64,000 bases of DNA from a candidate division Hyd24-12 bacterium UBA6080. GTDB lineage: Bacteria; Fermentibacterota; Fermentibacteria; Fermentibacterales; JCC-6. The position numbers and the translations under genes are program-made. The notes under the pieces are model-generated. The model saw nothing but the letters and a program-made list of their open reading frames with translations. It searched no databases and was not told where the DNA came from. Each line of letters starts with the position of its first letter. The stretch's first letter is position 1. The DNA is taken from positions 90,379-154,378 of the forward strand of contig DIXM01000004.1 in NCBI GenBank assembly GCA_002436025.1. The letters are read 5' to 3'. This document shows positions 34,993 through 43,122 of the stretch, one piece after another.

Positions 34993-35240
34993 TCAAGCAC
35001 CCCGTTTTGCCGCAGTTGGGCAAGAAAGTCGTCAAGGTCGCGCTCGACTTCGGGCTGGTCAGGGTAGCTCTGCCTGAGGCGGGCCAGGATGTCTTCCCTG
35101 GAAGCGTGCCCGTCAATCATGGAGCAGATCGCCACGGCGACTTCCTCCACGATCTGAAGGGCGCCGCTGTTGACATTGAAGAGAATGCCCCCTTCGGGCT
35201 CCCGTCGGAAAACAACACCAGTGGCGAATGAGAGCGTCAT
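34989..35240 (-). CDS. PqqD-like RiPP recognition element protein
   Basis: 83 residues with the PqqD shape: a beta-start (TGVVFRREPEGGILFNVNSG), then helices (ALQIVEEVAVAICSMIDG, SREDILARLRQSYP, EVERDLDDFLAQLRQNGVLE). PqqD proteins bind the leader of a RiPP precursor and present it to the radical SAM enzyme. ATG 35240 has a perfect GGGAGG site six bases upstream, so the longer open frame is rejected. It is the first gene of the minus-strand cluster. I did not find a convincing promoter for it in the 77-base divergent gap. Confidence 0.85.
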   Translation of the reverse strand: MTLSFATGVVFRREPEGGILFNVNSGALQIVEEVAVAICSMIDGHASREDILARLRQSYPDQPEVERDLDDFLAQLRQNGVLE

Positions 35241-35266
35241 CTTTTCCTCCCGATGCTGAGGAACAT

Positions 35267-35295
35267 TTGTGTTTTCCAAGCGTATTCGGTAATAT
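35267..35295 (+). promoter_or_regulatory. Predicted sigma-70 type promoter for the 35318 operon
   Basis: TTGTGT (35267-35272), 17-base spacer, TAATAT (35290-35295), 22 bases ahead of the ATG at 35318, which has a GGGAGG site. It lies in the divergent gap with the RiPP cluster. Confidence 0.5.
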
Positions 35296-35317
35296 ACCCC
35301 CAACAGGGAGGGACGGA

Positions 35318-35707
35318 ATGAGGATCTGCACAGTTCTTGCGCTTTTTGTTTCCTTTGTCGCTTTTGGATACGGGCTTTCCGAAGGCTCGTTCAACCTGCT
35401 GAACCCGCCCGCTTTCGGGGGGCAGGGTTTTCGTAACTTCCACAGTACTGCCAGCTTCAGCCTCGTTTCCGGCTCGGGGGGTTCCTGGGGGCAGGGCGCT
35501 TACGTGGGCAGCATGAACTTCTCGCTGCACCCCAAGGTTACCGCTCTGGTCGACCTTGGCTACGCCCGGACCTTTGATTTCTCCGGCGGTGACAATTTCG
35601 GCCACCTGCTGGGCGGGGTTCAGTTCCAGTGGAAACCCACTGACGGCAGCACATTCGTTCTCCAGTACCACGGCGCCATTCCCACGGGGCGTATCGAGGG
35701 GTTTTAG
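35318..35707 (+). CDS. Small outer-membrane-like beta-barrel protein
   Basis: 129 residues. A signal peptide (MRICTVLALFVSFVAFGYG) is followed by alternating hydrophobic beta-strand segments (for example STASFSLVSGSGG, AYVGSMNFSLHP and STFVLQYHGAIP), ending in Phe, as outer-membrane proteins often do. At this length it could form only a small barrel or be one part of a larger one. The stop (TAG 35705) falls just before an apparent start of the next coding region in another frame, with no gap. Function unknown. Confidence 0.6.
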   Translation: MRICTVLALFVSFVAFGYGLSEGSFNLLNPPAFGGQGFRNFHSTASFSLVSGSGGSWGQGAYVGSMNFSLHPKVTALVDLGYARTFDFSGGDNFGHLLGGVQFQWKPTDGSTFVLQYHGAIPTGRIEGF

Positions 35708-35889
35708 GCACGCTTCCACTGCTGCTGGCACTGGCGTTCAACACCCCCGCTGACTCGCTTTTTTCGAGGGGTGAGCTCCTGCGTGCCCTTCCCCTTTACG
35801 TATCCGAGTACAGCGAGAATTCGCCGGACTGGTGGGCCGCCTACAGGTCATGCTGGATCCTCAACCGGCTCGACCTTCCCGATTCCGCT

Positions 35890-36612
35890 TTGGTCTGGGG
35901 GTATCTGGCCCTTGACCTGCGCCCCGGCAGCTCTGCCGTTCTCGGGGAGTTGCTGAGGGCTCTTTCCGCCTCGCCGGACAGCGTTCTCAAGTACGGAGAA
36001 CTCGTCTCGGGCGGGGGTGTGTGCAGGTTCAGGCTGGCCCAGGCCGAACGGCGCCTTGGGATCAACGGTGAGCACAACGCCTACCTCCAGTCAGCCCTTT
36101 CCGCAGAGAACGACTCGGTAAGGGCGGACGCTGCCTGCTGGCTGTCCATGCTGCACCCCGACCGTTCCCTTGATCTGATGGAACTGGCCGTTCTTTCCGC
36201 GCCGGGTGAGGAGTTCTACAGAACTGTGCTTGCCGGTTTGTATGCCGGGGAAGGCATGGCTGAAAAGGGCTTTAAAGTGCTGGCCCCGGTGGTGCCCGAG
36301 GGTTGCTACTACTGGCAGGCCGTTGCCCGTTGCCACGAAGCCGGGGGATCGGTCGAAGAGGCGGCACAAGCCTACAGAAGGGCATACCTTTCCCGGCAGA
36401 GCCCCGATTCAGCGGCTGATCTTGGCTGGTTTCTCTATCGGGCCGGACTGGACCTGGCAAGATCCGGGGACGTTCCGGGTGCAGCTTTGTACCTTCGGGA
36501 AGCGGCTGAGCTCTGGCACCCGGACTCTTCGTGGGCCGTTGCATCCGACTCTCTCCTTGACTGCGTGAACGAATTCCTGCTTCATGAAAGTGGTTGGGAG
36601 AGATTACATTGA
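35890..36612 (+). CDS. TPR-like periplasmic protein; true 5' end unclear, coding extends upstream to about 35701
   Basis: The frame encodes a helical repeat protein (for example EEAAQAYRRAYLSRQSPDSAA). The first legal start is TTG 35890, giving 240 residues. Yet the same frame upstream, from about 35701, reads like an exported N-terminus: GTLPLLLALAFNTPADSLF, then ELLRALPLYVSEYSENSPDWW. No ATG, GTG or TTG lies between 35644 and 35890. Either a rare start codon is used, or a sequencing or real frameshift near the GGGGTTTTAGG run at 35698-35708 separates it from the preceding gene. Its stop overlaps the next start (TTGA). Confidence 0.6.
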   Translation: MVWGYLALDLRPGSSAVLGELLRALSASPDSVLKYGELVSGGGVCRFRLAQAERRLGINGEHNAYLQSALSAENDSVRADAACWLSMLHPDRSLDLMELAVLSAPGEEFYRTVLAGLYAGEGMAEKGFKVLAPVVPEGCYYWQAVARCHEAGGSVEEAAQAYRRAYLSRQSPDSAADLGWFLYRAGLDLARSGDVPGAALYLREAAELWHPDSSWAVASDSLLDCVNEFLLHESGWERLH

Positions 36613-36923
36613 AGAAACGCCACTTCACAAGCCTTCTGTGTTTGCTTATCTTCACTGCGGGATGTTCTGAAAGGGTGCGCGACGACCTCTGGAGCCATTG
36701 CGTGTTCAGCGCGGCCGGCGCCGGGGCATTGACCGCCTCTACGGGCGACTGCCTTGAGGGCGCTGCTGTTGCAGTTGGGATCGGTCTTGTGAAAGAGATT
36801 TACGATGCATTCCGAGGGTCGGGGTTCGGTATCGACGACCTCACGGCGGATGTTTCGGGCAGTATCTTCGGCGCGGTGGGCACCAGGATCGCCATGGAAG
36901 GATCATTTTGCTTGAGAAGGTAG
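36609..36923 (+). CDS. Small YfiM-like lipoprotein
   Basis: 104 residues starting at TTG 36609, with a GGGAGAG site ahead of it. A lipobox (LLIFTAGCS) marks lipid attachment. The mature part has the pattern DDLWSHCVFSAAGAGAL ... VGIGLVKEIYDAF ... IDDLTADVSGSIFGA. This matches my memory of the YfiM/DUF2279-type family of small envelope proteins, whose role is unknown. It overlaps the TPR gene and secA, so it belongs to the same operon. Confidence 0.7.
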   Translation: MKKRHFTSLLCLLIFTAGCSERVRDDLWSHCVFSAAGAGALTASTGDCLEGAAVAVGIGLVKEIYDAFRGSGFGIDDLTADVSGSIFGAVGTRIAMEGSFCLRR

Positions 36924-39916
36924 TTAAGTTTTTATTCGGCGACAGGCAGGCCAAACTCATGAAAACCTTCGAAGAGCCTGTTCAAAGGCTGCTGTCTTTC
37001 GTCGAACAACAGGAAACGCTCAGCGACGACGAGCTTCGGGGCAAGACCATTGAGTTCCGCAGGCGTCTCGCCCGGGGTGAGAACCTCGATGACCTGATGT
37101 GCGAGGCTTTCGCCGTAGTTGTCCAGGCCTGCCGGAGGAACTGCGGCAGGAAGTGGATGGTCACCGACCACGAGACGGAATGGGGAATGGTCCCCTTCAG
37201 GGTCCAGTTGAAGGGGGCAATGGTCCTGCACAGCGGGATGATAGCCGAAATGGCCACGGGAGAGGGAAAGACCCTCGTTGCTGTGATGCCCATGTACCTC
37301 AACGCCCTCGAGCTCAACCCCGACTGGGTTGCACTTGCCGGGAGGGACTTCGGGGATGACCCCGACACCTGGACGTTCGAACCCATCGACGGCGTTCCAG
37401 TGGGCGACGGCGCCCACCTTGTAACTGTGAACGACTACCTGGCAAGGCGCGACGCGGAGTGGATGGGTCCCATTTACAGTTTTCTGGGGCTCACCGTCGG
37501 ATGCATCCAGGGAGGGATGGATCCCGACCAGAGGCGCCAGCAGTACAACTGCGACATCACCTACGGCACCAACAACGAATTCGGTTTCGACTACCTGCGC
37601 GACAACATGGCGGTCCGTATCGAACACAGGGTCCAGCGGAACCACCACTTCGCCATCGTTGACGAGGTTGACAGCGTACTGGTAGACGAAGCCCGCACAC
37701 CGCTGATCATCAGCGGCCCTGTTCCCAGGTCGCGGAACAGGTACAAGGAGTTCCGGGATCAGGTGGCAAGGCTGGTGAACCGCCAGACGGACATCGTGAA
37801 TTCCGTGGTCTCCGATGCTGACGCCCTCTGGGAGGAGGGAAAGACCCACGAGGCCGCCATCGCATACCTGAAGGCCCGCAGGGGCGCCCCCAAGAACAGA
37901 AGGCTTTCGAAGACCCTCAGAGACCCCGATAAACTCAACGCCATCAAGCGGGTCGAGGGGGAGAGGCTCAGGGACAAGAACATCAGCGAGCTTGACGAGG
38001 GGCTCTGCTTCTCCATCGACGAGAGGGAGCGGTCGGTCGCCATGTCCGATCTGGGAAGAAAGATACTCAGCCCCGAAAACCCCGACTTCTTCCTTCTCCG
38101 TGATATCGGCGACCTCATAGCCGAGATCGAGGGGCTCGAGATCTCCGAGGAGGAGAAGTTCGAGCGCCGCAAGACCCTCTACGAAGACCACTCCCAGCGC
38201 GCCGAGGCCCTTCACAACATCGATCAGCTCCTGCGGGCATTCCAGCTCTATGAGAAGGATGTGGAGTACGTGGTTCAGGATGGCGCCGTCCTCATCGTCG
38301 ACCAGTTCACGGGCCGTCTCATGCCGGGAAGAAGGTTCAGCGACGGCCTGCACGAGGCGCTGGAAGCCAAGGAGAAGGTCGAGATCAGGGCCGAAACCCA
38401 AACCCTGGCCACCATCACGATACAGAACTACTTCAGGATGTACGGAAAGCTGTCGGGAATGACCGGCACTGCTGAAACCGAGGCCGAGGAGTTCGAGAGC
38501 ATCTACAAGCTCGAAGTGGCGGTGGTACCGACCAACGTTCCCGTGATCAGGGTCGACCACAACGACCGGGTCTACAGGACGAAACGGGAGAAGTACACCG
38601 CGATAGTGGATGAGATACAAAGGCTGCATTCACGGAATCAGCCCGTTCTGGTCGGAACCGTCTCGGTGGATGTTTCCGAGGTCCTGTCCAAACTATTGAA
38701 GGGCAGGAAGATCCCCCACAGTGTTCTGAACGCGAAGCATCATCAGGAGGAGGCTGACATAGTTTCCCGGGCGGGACAGCCCGGAGCGGTCACCATCGCC
38801 ACCAACATGGCCGGCCGCGGCACCGACATCAAGCTGTCCCCTCACGTGAGGGAGGTGGATGACGGCGCAGGCGGCAAAGAGCCGGGCGGCCTTTTCGTCA
38901 TAGCCTCGGAGAGGCACGAATCCCGCCGCATAGACAGACAGCTCCGCGGAAGGTGCGGCAGGCAGGGCGACCCGGGGGCCAGCCGTTTCTACATGTCACT
39001 GGAGGACGACCTGTTCAGGCTCTTCGCCAGCGAAAAGATGATCGACTTCCTGAAGAAGAATCAGGAGAAGGACGGCGAGCCCATTGAGCACCCCCTTCTG
39101 AACCATTCAATTCAGCAGGCCCAGAAACGGGTCGAGCAGTACAACTTCGGGATAAGGAAACACCTCCTCGAATACGACGACGTCACGAACCGTCAGAGAG
39201 AGGTGGTTTACGGCCTCCGGTTCCGCTCCCTGACCGGCGAAGGCCTTCGTGAGGAGATCCGCGACATGATCGCCTCGGTGGTGACGGGAGAGCTGGAAGC
39301 CTCGATACCGGGCGGTTCCGAACCCCACGAGTGGAACCTCGAAAGGGCGGCCCTGGCGCTTCGGGACCTGGCGGGCGCGGTGTTCAATTTTCAGGGGCTC
39401 GAGAAGAAACACAAGGACTCGGCGCAGCTTCGAAGCGCTTTGGCGGACATGATCCTTTCGTATTACGACGAGAAGGAGAAGAAACTCGGCGAGAAGCTCA
39501 TCGTCGACCTTGAGAAGTGGGCCGTTCTCAGCTCGATCGACGGGCTCTGGCGCGAGCACCTCTACTCCCTCGACCATCTCAAGACGGGTATCGGCCTGCG
39601 CTCAATCGGCCAGCGCGACCCCCTTGTCGAGTTCAAGAAAGAGGCGTTCGACCTCTTCGAGGAGCTTCAGGAGAACATAGACAAGCAGTCGGTCCGAAAA
39701 GTACTCAGCCTGTGGCCTGCGGGAATGATGAAAAGGGCGGACCAGCCAGTCGGGCAGGCCGTAAGGCCGGGCCTGGCCGGGTTGTCGCCGGCCACCGCGC
39801 AGCCGCCGCAGGCTCCCGTCACTGTCAAGCGTGAAGACCCAAAGGTTGGAAGGAACGACGACTGCCCCTGCGGAAGCGGCAAGAAGTACAAGAAGTGTTG
39901 TGGAGCCCAAACATGA
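36908..39916 (+). CDS. secA: Preprotein translocase ATPase SecA
   Basis: 1002 residues. Walker A MATGEGKT (115-122), VTVNDYLARRDAEWMGPIY, VDEVDSVLVDEARTPLIISG (DEAD-type box), TGTAETEAEEF, IATNMAGRGTDIKL, the helical scaffold, and a C-terminal zinc motif CPCGSGKKYKKCCG that binds SecB or ribosomes. SecA drives proteins through SecYEG. Two insertions stand out: about 33 residues at 135-168, and a longer one after the pre-protein cross-linking domain start (VNRQTDIVNSVVSDADALW to LRDIGDLIAEIEGL), as in Bacteroidetes-group SecA. TTG start with a GGAAGGATC site. Confidence 0.95.
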   Translation: MLEKVVKFLFGDRQAKLMKTFEEPVQRLLSFVEQQETLSDDELRGKTIEFRRRLARGENLDDLMCEAFAVVVQACRRNCGRKWMVTDHETEWGMVPFRVQLKGAMVLHSGMIAEMATGEGKTLVAVMPMYLNALELNPDWVALAGRDFGDDPDTWTFEPIDGVPVGDGAHLVTVNDYLARRDAEWMGPIYSFLGLTVGCIQGGMDPDQRRQQYNCDITYGTNNEFGFDYLRDNMAVRIEHRVQRNHHFAIVDEVDSVLVDEARTPLIISGPVPRSRNRYKEFRDQVARLVNRQTDIVNSVVSDADALWEEGKTHEAAIAYLKARRGAPKNRRLSKTLRDPDKLNAIKRVEGERLRDKNISELDEGLCFSIDERERSVAMSDLGRKILSPENPDFFLLRDIGDLIAEIEGLEISEEEKFERRKTLYEDHSQRAEALHNIDQLLRAFQLYEKDVEYVVQDGAVLIVDQFTGRLMPGRRFSDGLHEALEAKEKVEIRAETQTLATITIQNYFRMYGKLSGMTGTAETEAEEFESIYKLEVAVVPTNVPVIRVDHNDRVYRTKREKYTAIVDEIQRLHSRNQPVLVGTVSVDVSEVLSKLLKGRKIPHSVLNAKHHQEEADIVSRAGQPGAVTIATNMAGRGTDIKLSPHVREVDDGAGGKEPGGLFVIASERHESRRIDRQLRGRCGRQGDPGASRFYMSLEDDLFRLFASEKMIDFLKKNQEKDGEPIEHPLLNHSIQQAQKRVEQYNFGIRKHLLEYDDVTNRQREVVYGLRFRSLTGEGLREEIRDMIASVVTGELEASIPGGSEPHEWNLERAALALRDLAGAVFNFQGLEKKHKDSAQLRSALADMILSYYDEKEKKLGEKLIVDLEKWAVLSSIDGLWREHLYSLDHLKTGIGLRSIGQRDPLVEFKKEAFDLFEELQENIDKQSVRKVLSLWPAGMMKRADQPVGQAVRPGLAGLSPATAQPPQAPVTVKREDPKVGRNDDCPCGSGKKYKKCCGAQT

Positions 39917-39928
39917 AGGGAGAAAAAG

Positions 39929-40195
39929 ATGGCTGAGAACAGGGGGAAAGGTGAGCTCTGGGCCTTTGTGGCCCGAGCGCTTGCGGGCGGGATCGCCGCG
40001 CTTCTTCTGGCGCCTGCCAAGGGCGAGGATACCCGGAGGAAGATAGCATCAACGGCCACCGACATTTACGGCAAAGGCGGGCAGCTTTACCATCAGGGCG
40101 TGGATAAGGCCAGTGAGCTTTTCGAAGCAGGCAAGGGAAAAGCAGGCGAGATGAAGCACAGGGTCGAGAACGCGGTGGAATCGCTGAAGAAGTAA
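39929..40195 (+). CDS. YtxH-like small protein
   Basis: 88 residues with one hydrophobic segment (LAGGIAALLLAPAKGEDTRR) near the N-terminus followed by a charged amphipathic helix of about 50 residues. This is the YtxH family pattern, found in stress and envelope contexts with no proven function. A GAAGGGAGAAAAAG ribosome site precedes the ATG, just after secA, so it is probably in the same transcript. Confidence 0.7.
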   Translation: MAENRGKGELWAFVARALAGGIAALLLAPAKGEDTRRKIASTATDIYGKGGQLYHQGVDKASELFEAGKGKAGEMKHRVENAVESLKK

Positions 40196-40220
40196 TCCCC
40201 GGATCTTCGGAACCCCTGAA

Positions 40221-41069
40221 ATGCCGGTGGTTATCGTGGGCGACGGCTCCGTTGGCAAAGGCCTGGCCGTCGCCCTGGCTCTTTCCGGACAAAGCGTTTT
40301 CCTGGCCGGCCCCGGGGGTACTCGACACAGATCGGTGACGCTTCGCACTGAAGGTTTTTTTCAGGGGCGGGTCACAGTAGAAACCGGCGTCATCACAGAA
40401 GCTCCCTCAGGGTCTGTGATGATCTGCGCACTTAAGGCCTACTCCATTGCCGGGGCATTGGCCGGAATGAGGGCCGCATCTCCCGGGTGCATCATCAGCG
40501 TGTCGAACGGTCTGGGGCTCTGGGAGTCATTGGAAGGACCCCAGCCTGAACCGGCGGTCCTGACGGCAGGTTTCCTGCCTTCCGGTACCATTGTCCGGAC
40601 CTCGCCGGGAACGATCTACGTCGGGAACGACGGCGAGGCACTGCACCTTTTTCAGAATACGCCGATCCCGGCCGTTCCCGTCTCCGACATCACAACCGTC
40701 GTGAACGCCAAGTGGCTTGTCAACAGCATCATAAACCCGCTCGGTGCACTGACCGGCCTGCCCAACGACCGTCTTCTTCCCGCGGGGTTGCAGCCACTGG
40801 TCGACACTCTTTTCGACGAGCTCTCATTGCTTGTTCCGGTAGAGTCCCACGAGCAGGCCCGACAGATGCTCGACGGGCTTCTGGAGAGCTCCGGCAACCT
40901 CTGCAGCATGCTGCAGGACATTCGGGCGGGTAACCCCACCGAACTCAGGTGGCTCACGGGGCTGGCTCTGGAAAGGCTGCCCGGCGGGTGCCAGACAGCC
41001 CGGGTGCTCTGCGCGCTTGTGAAGGCTAAAGCCTTAGCATCCTTGCGCTCGCCGAACCCGCTCCGGTAA
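40221..41069 (+). CDS. panE: Ketopantoate reductase-like protein (ApbA/PanE family)
   Basis: 282 residues. The N-terminal NADPH-binding loop is VVIVGDGSVGKGLAVALA. The C-terminal domain has NAKWLVNSIINPLGALTG and SMLQDIRAGNPTELRWLTG, the PanE family hallmark regions holding the catalytic Lys (NAKW) and Glu. It would reduce 2-ketopantoate to pantoate for coenzyme A synthesis. Neighbours are not CoA genes, and some ApbA/PanE relatives reduce other 2-keto acids, so I call the substrate by family only. Its last 44 bases overlap the convergent secreted-protein gene. Confidence 0.82.
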   Translation: MPVVIVGDGSVGKGLAVALALSGQSVFLAGPGGTRHRSVTLRTEGFFQGRVTVETGVITEAPSGSVMICALKAYSIAGALAGMRAASPGCIISVSNGLGLWESLEGPQPEPAVLTAGFLPSGTIVRTSPGTIYVGNDGEALHLFQNTPIPAVPVSDITTVVNAKWLVNSIINPLGALTGLPNDRLLPAGLQPLVDTLFDELSLLVPVESHEQARQMLDGLLESSGNLCSMLQDIRAGNPTELRWLTGLALERLPGGCQTARVLCALVKAKALASLRSPNPLR

Positions 41070-42429
41070 CGGCGTTGACAATGTACACGCCGGCTGGAAG
41101 CCGAACCCCGAACTGAACGGTGCGTTCGGTGGTGGAACCGGACCACAATGCCCTGCCGTCGAGTGAGAACACGGTAAGCAGAGCCTCTCCCTGCCCGGGA
41201 GATACAGTTATCGAAACCGGGCCGCTGGATGGGTTGGGTTGAACAAAAAGCCCGACCGGACCCGGCGATGGGTCTTCTTCAACAATGCCCTCGCTGAACA
41301 TGGAGTTGTCAAACCACAACTCCTCCTCGGTTTCGCCCATGTAGAAGAGAGCCTGTATTGAGCTGAGCCCTCCGTGGCGCACAACGGCCGGGTGGGCAGT
41401 GGACGCCTGGTGTTCGTTACGGGCTTCGAACACGATGCCCGCAGCCCCGGAGAGGTTTTGAGTGTTGCCCACGAGGACCTCCCCGGATGCGGAAAGCAGG
41501 GAAAAAACAGCCCGCGAGGATCCGGTATAGATGTCGGCGAAGGGGAAGGCACCCGGAGAGATGGCGATGGGAGCGCCCCAGGTTAAGCCCCCGTCTTCGG
41601 AGAGGGAGAGCACCACCATGTTCTCGTTGGTGTGCCAGACCACTCCCAGTGTCTCCGCTCCGCTGTTCTCCCAGACCGGTATGGGCGCCGCGCCCGAGTG
41701 CGCCGGACTCACGACGACGGGTGTTCCGATCCCTTCCTGGTCGCCGGTGGCGCACAGCACTGCCTGCTGGAAAACGTCGTACCATGCCACCGCCACCTTC
41801 GAGCCGGACCCGCCCGAGGCGGAAGCCCGAATGACGTTGGCTGCCAGAGGCTGGGCGGGTGACCAGTTCACCCCGTCGGTTCCGCTGCTTGTGAAAAGCC
41901 AGTTGCCCTCGGTTTCCATGAGGACATGGTAAACCCCTCCGCATCCCGGGTTCACCGTCGAGGAGCGGATCGCCCCCATCCCGGGGTACGAGTGGTCAAC
42001 CGGGTTGTACGTGATGATACCGAGCGATTCGGTGTTGTATTTGTAGCAATAAACAGATGTTTCACCGTTGCTGAAGGCAAGTGTCACGAAGAGCAGCAGG
42101 CTCTCACCGTTGTCGCAGAAGACCAGGCGGGGAGTGCTTGCCACGTTGCCGTTCCCGGTGGTGATGAGTGCCTGGGCGGGCCAGGTCTGCCCGTTGTTGA
42201 AAGACTTGCGGATCACTATCCTGTCACCCGTGGGATCACCGGGGCGGTACTCGACGGCTGATGCGTACACCGAAAAGTCTTCGCCGTAAAGGCCGTCGTA
42301 TATCTGATATCCGTCACCCGGAGAGACCAGCCCGCCGTCGAAGCTCCAGATCAGAATGTCGTTCCACCAGTCCGACCCGCAGAAAGATGCAGCGGCTGTC
42401 AGAAGCATCACAGCAGCAATTCTTTCCAT
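41026..42429 (-). CDS. Secreted BNR/Asp-box protein with type IX-like sorting domain
   Basis: 467 residues. The signal peptide is MERIAAVMLLTAAASFCG, and the mature part carries Asp-box repeats (SFNNGQTWP, SEDGGLTWGAP) typical of beta-propeller surface proteins. The last 70 residues form a T9SS-type sorting domain: VQPNPSSGPVSITVSPG, AGVYIVNAVTG and a C-terminal ARMLRL. In the family such a domain targets proteins across the outer membrane by the type IX system. No T9SS gene is in the window. I start at ATG 42429 with a GGGAGAG site; the longer frame lacks one. Confidence 0.78.
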   Translation of the reverse strand: MERIAAVMLLTAAASFCGSDWWNDILIWSFDGGLVSPGDGYQIYDGLYGEDFSVYASAVEYRPGDPTGDRIVIRKSFNNGQTWPAQALITTGNGNVASTPRLVFCDNGESLLLFVTLAFSNGETSVYCYKYNTESLGIITYNPVDHSYPGMGAIRSSTVNPGCGGVYHVLMETEGNWLFTSSGTDGVNWSPAQPLAANVIRASASGGSGSKVAVAWYDVFQQAVLCATGDQEGIGTPVVVSPAHSGAAPIPVWENSGAETLGVVWHTNENMVVLSLSEDGGLTWGAPIAISPGAFPFADIYTGSSRAVFSLLSASGEVLVGNTQNLSGAAGIVFEARNEHQASTAHPAVVRHGGLSSIQALFYMGETEEELWFDNSMFSEGIVEEDPSPGPVGLFVQPNPSSGPVSITVSPGQGEALLTVFSLDGRALWSGSTTERTVQFGVRLPAGVYIVNAVTGAGSASARMLRL

Positions 42430-42444
42430 GATACACTCTCCCGC

Positions 42445-42473
42445 GTTATTGGGAACAGCTCTCACTGATTCAA
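42445..42473 (-). promoter_or_regulatory. Possible sigma-70 type promoter for the sorted secreted protein
   Basis: On the minus strand, TTGAAT (42473-42468), 17-base spacer, AATAAC (42450-42445), about 16 bases ahead of the ATG at 42429. The match is fair, four of six in each box. Confidence 0.35.
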
Positions 42474-42515
42474 ATATTTACGCGGAGAGGGGCAAAGGCA
42501 AGGGGAGCACGTTAC

Positions 42516-43034
42516 TTACTCTTCCTCGAGCTCTCCCATGTACACGTCTTTTTCAAGGATCTGCCATGCCGGTTTTCCCGTGAGTTCGCCGAGGTCTTCG
42601 AGAACATCGTGCTGGGACTGGTCGAGGATAAGGGACTGGCGGAACATCTCGATGGCTTCCTCTTCCTGCCCCTGAACGATGTACAGCCTTCCCAGGGCAT
42701 TGAGGGCCTGTGTGACCTCGGGGTCGAGCTCGACGGCCCGCTCGAGGAAATCGATGGCCTTCTCGAGCATCTCCTCCTCATCGTGCTCACGTCCCCACAG
42801 ATCAGCTGGGGGGATGTTCTCGAGGATGGCGTGGCCCCAGGCGAGCCCCAGGCCGAGAAAGGCTTCGGCGTTCTCGGGGTCGATGGATAGAACCTCATCG
42901 TAGCAGGGCAGGGCCTCGGAGGGGTTGTTGTCCTCCATGTACATGGCGCCGAGGCTGATCCTGGCGTCGATGTCTTCCGGATCTGCGGCGACTGCCTTCT
43001 TTAGCTTGTCATAAAGGGCGCGGCGCTCTGTCAT
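42516..43034 (-). CDS. TPR-repeat cytoplasmic protein
   Basis: 172 residues, acidic, with about four TPR units (ARISLGAMYMEDNNPSEALP, AIDFLERAVELDP, ALGRLYIVQGQEEEAIEMF). No signal peptide or membrane segment. A protein-interaction role is likely but no partner is indicated. ATG 43034 is chosen over an upstream in-frame start because it lies ahead of the first repeat, with GGAGG about 10 bases upstream. Divergent to recG. Confidence 0.72.
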   Translation of the reverse strand: MTERRALYDKLKKAVAADPEDIDARISLGAMYMEDNNPSEALPCYDEVLSIDPENAEAFLGLGLAWGHAILENIPPADLWGREHDEEEMLEKAIDFLERAVELDPEVTQALNALGRLYIVQGQEEEAIEMFRQSLILDQSQHDVLEDLGELTGKPAWQILEKDVYMGELEEE

Positions 43035-43078
43035 CCCTGTGAAACCTCCGGTTAACTGGCCTCTGAGTATCGGCGTCA

Positions 43079-43105
43079 ATTATACATACCCCCGGTGTCC
43101 GTCAA
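43079..43105 (-). promoter_or_regulatory. Predicted promoter for the TPR gene in the recG divergent gap
   Basis: Minus strand: TTGACG (43105-43100), 15-base spacer, perfect TATAAT (43084-43079). The spacer is short, but a TG directly before the TATAAT box may compensate. A plus-strand TATACAT (43081-43087) overlaps it, so it could also be shared with recG. Confidence 0.5.
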
Positions 43106-43122
43106 GCCCCCCGGGAGAATCA

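Noticed and set aside
36932..38629. Minus-strand open frame of 565 codons opposite secA
   Set aside because: Mirror of secA codon bias in GC-rich DNA; no domain and a lone gene inside a certain gene.
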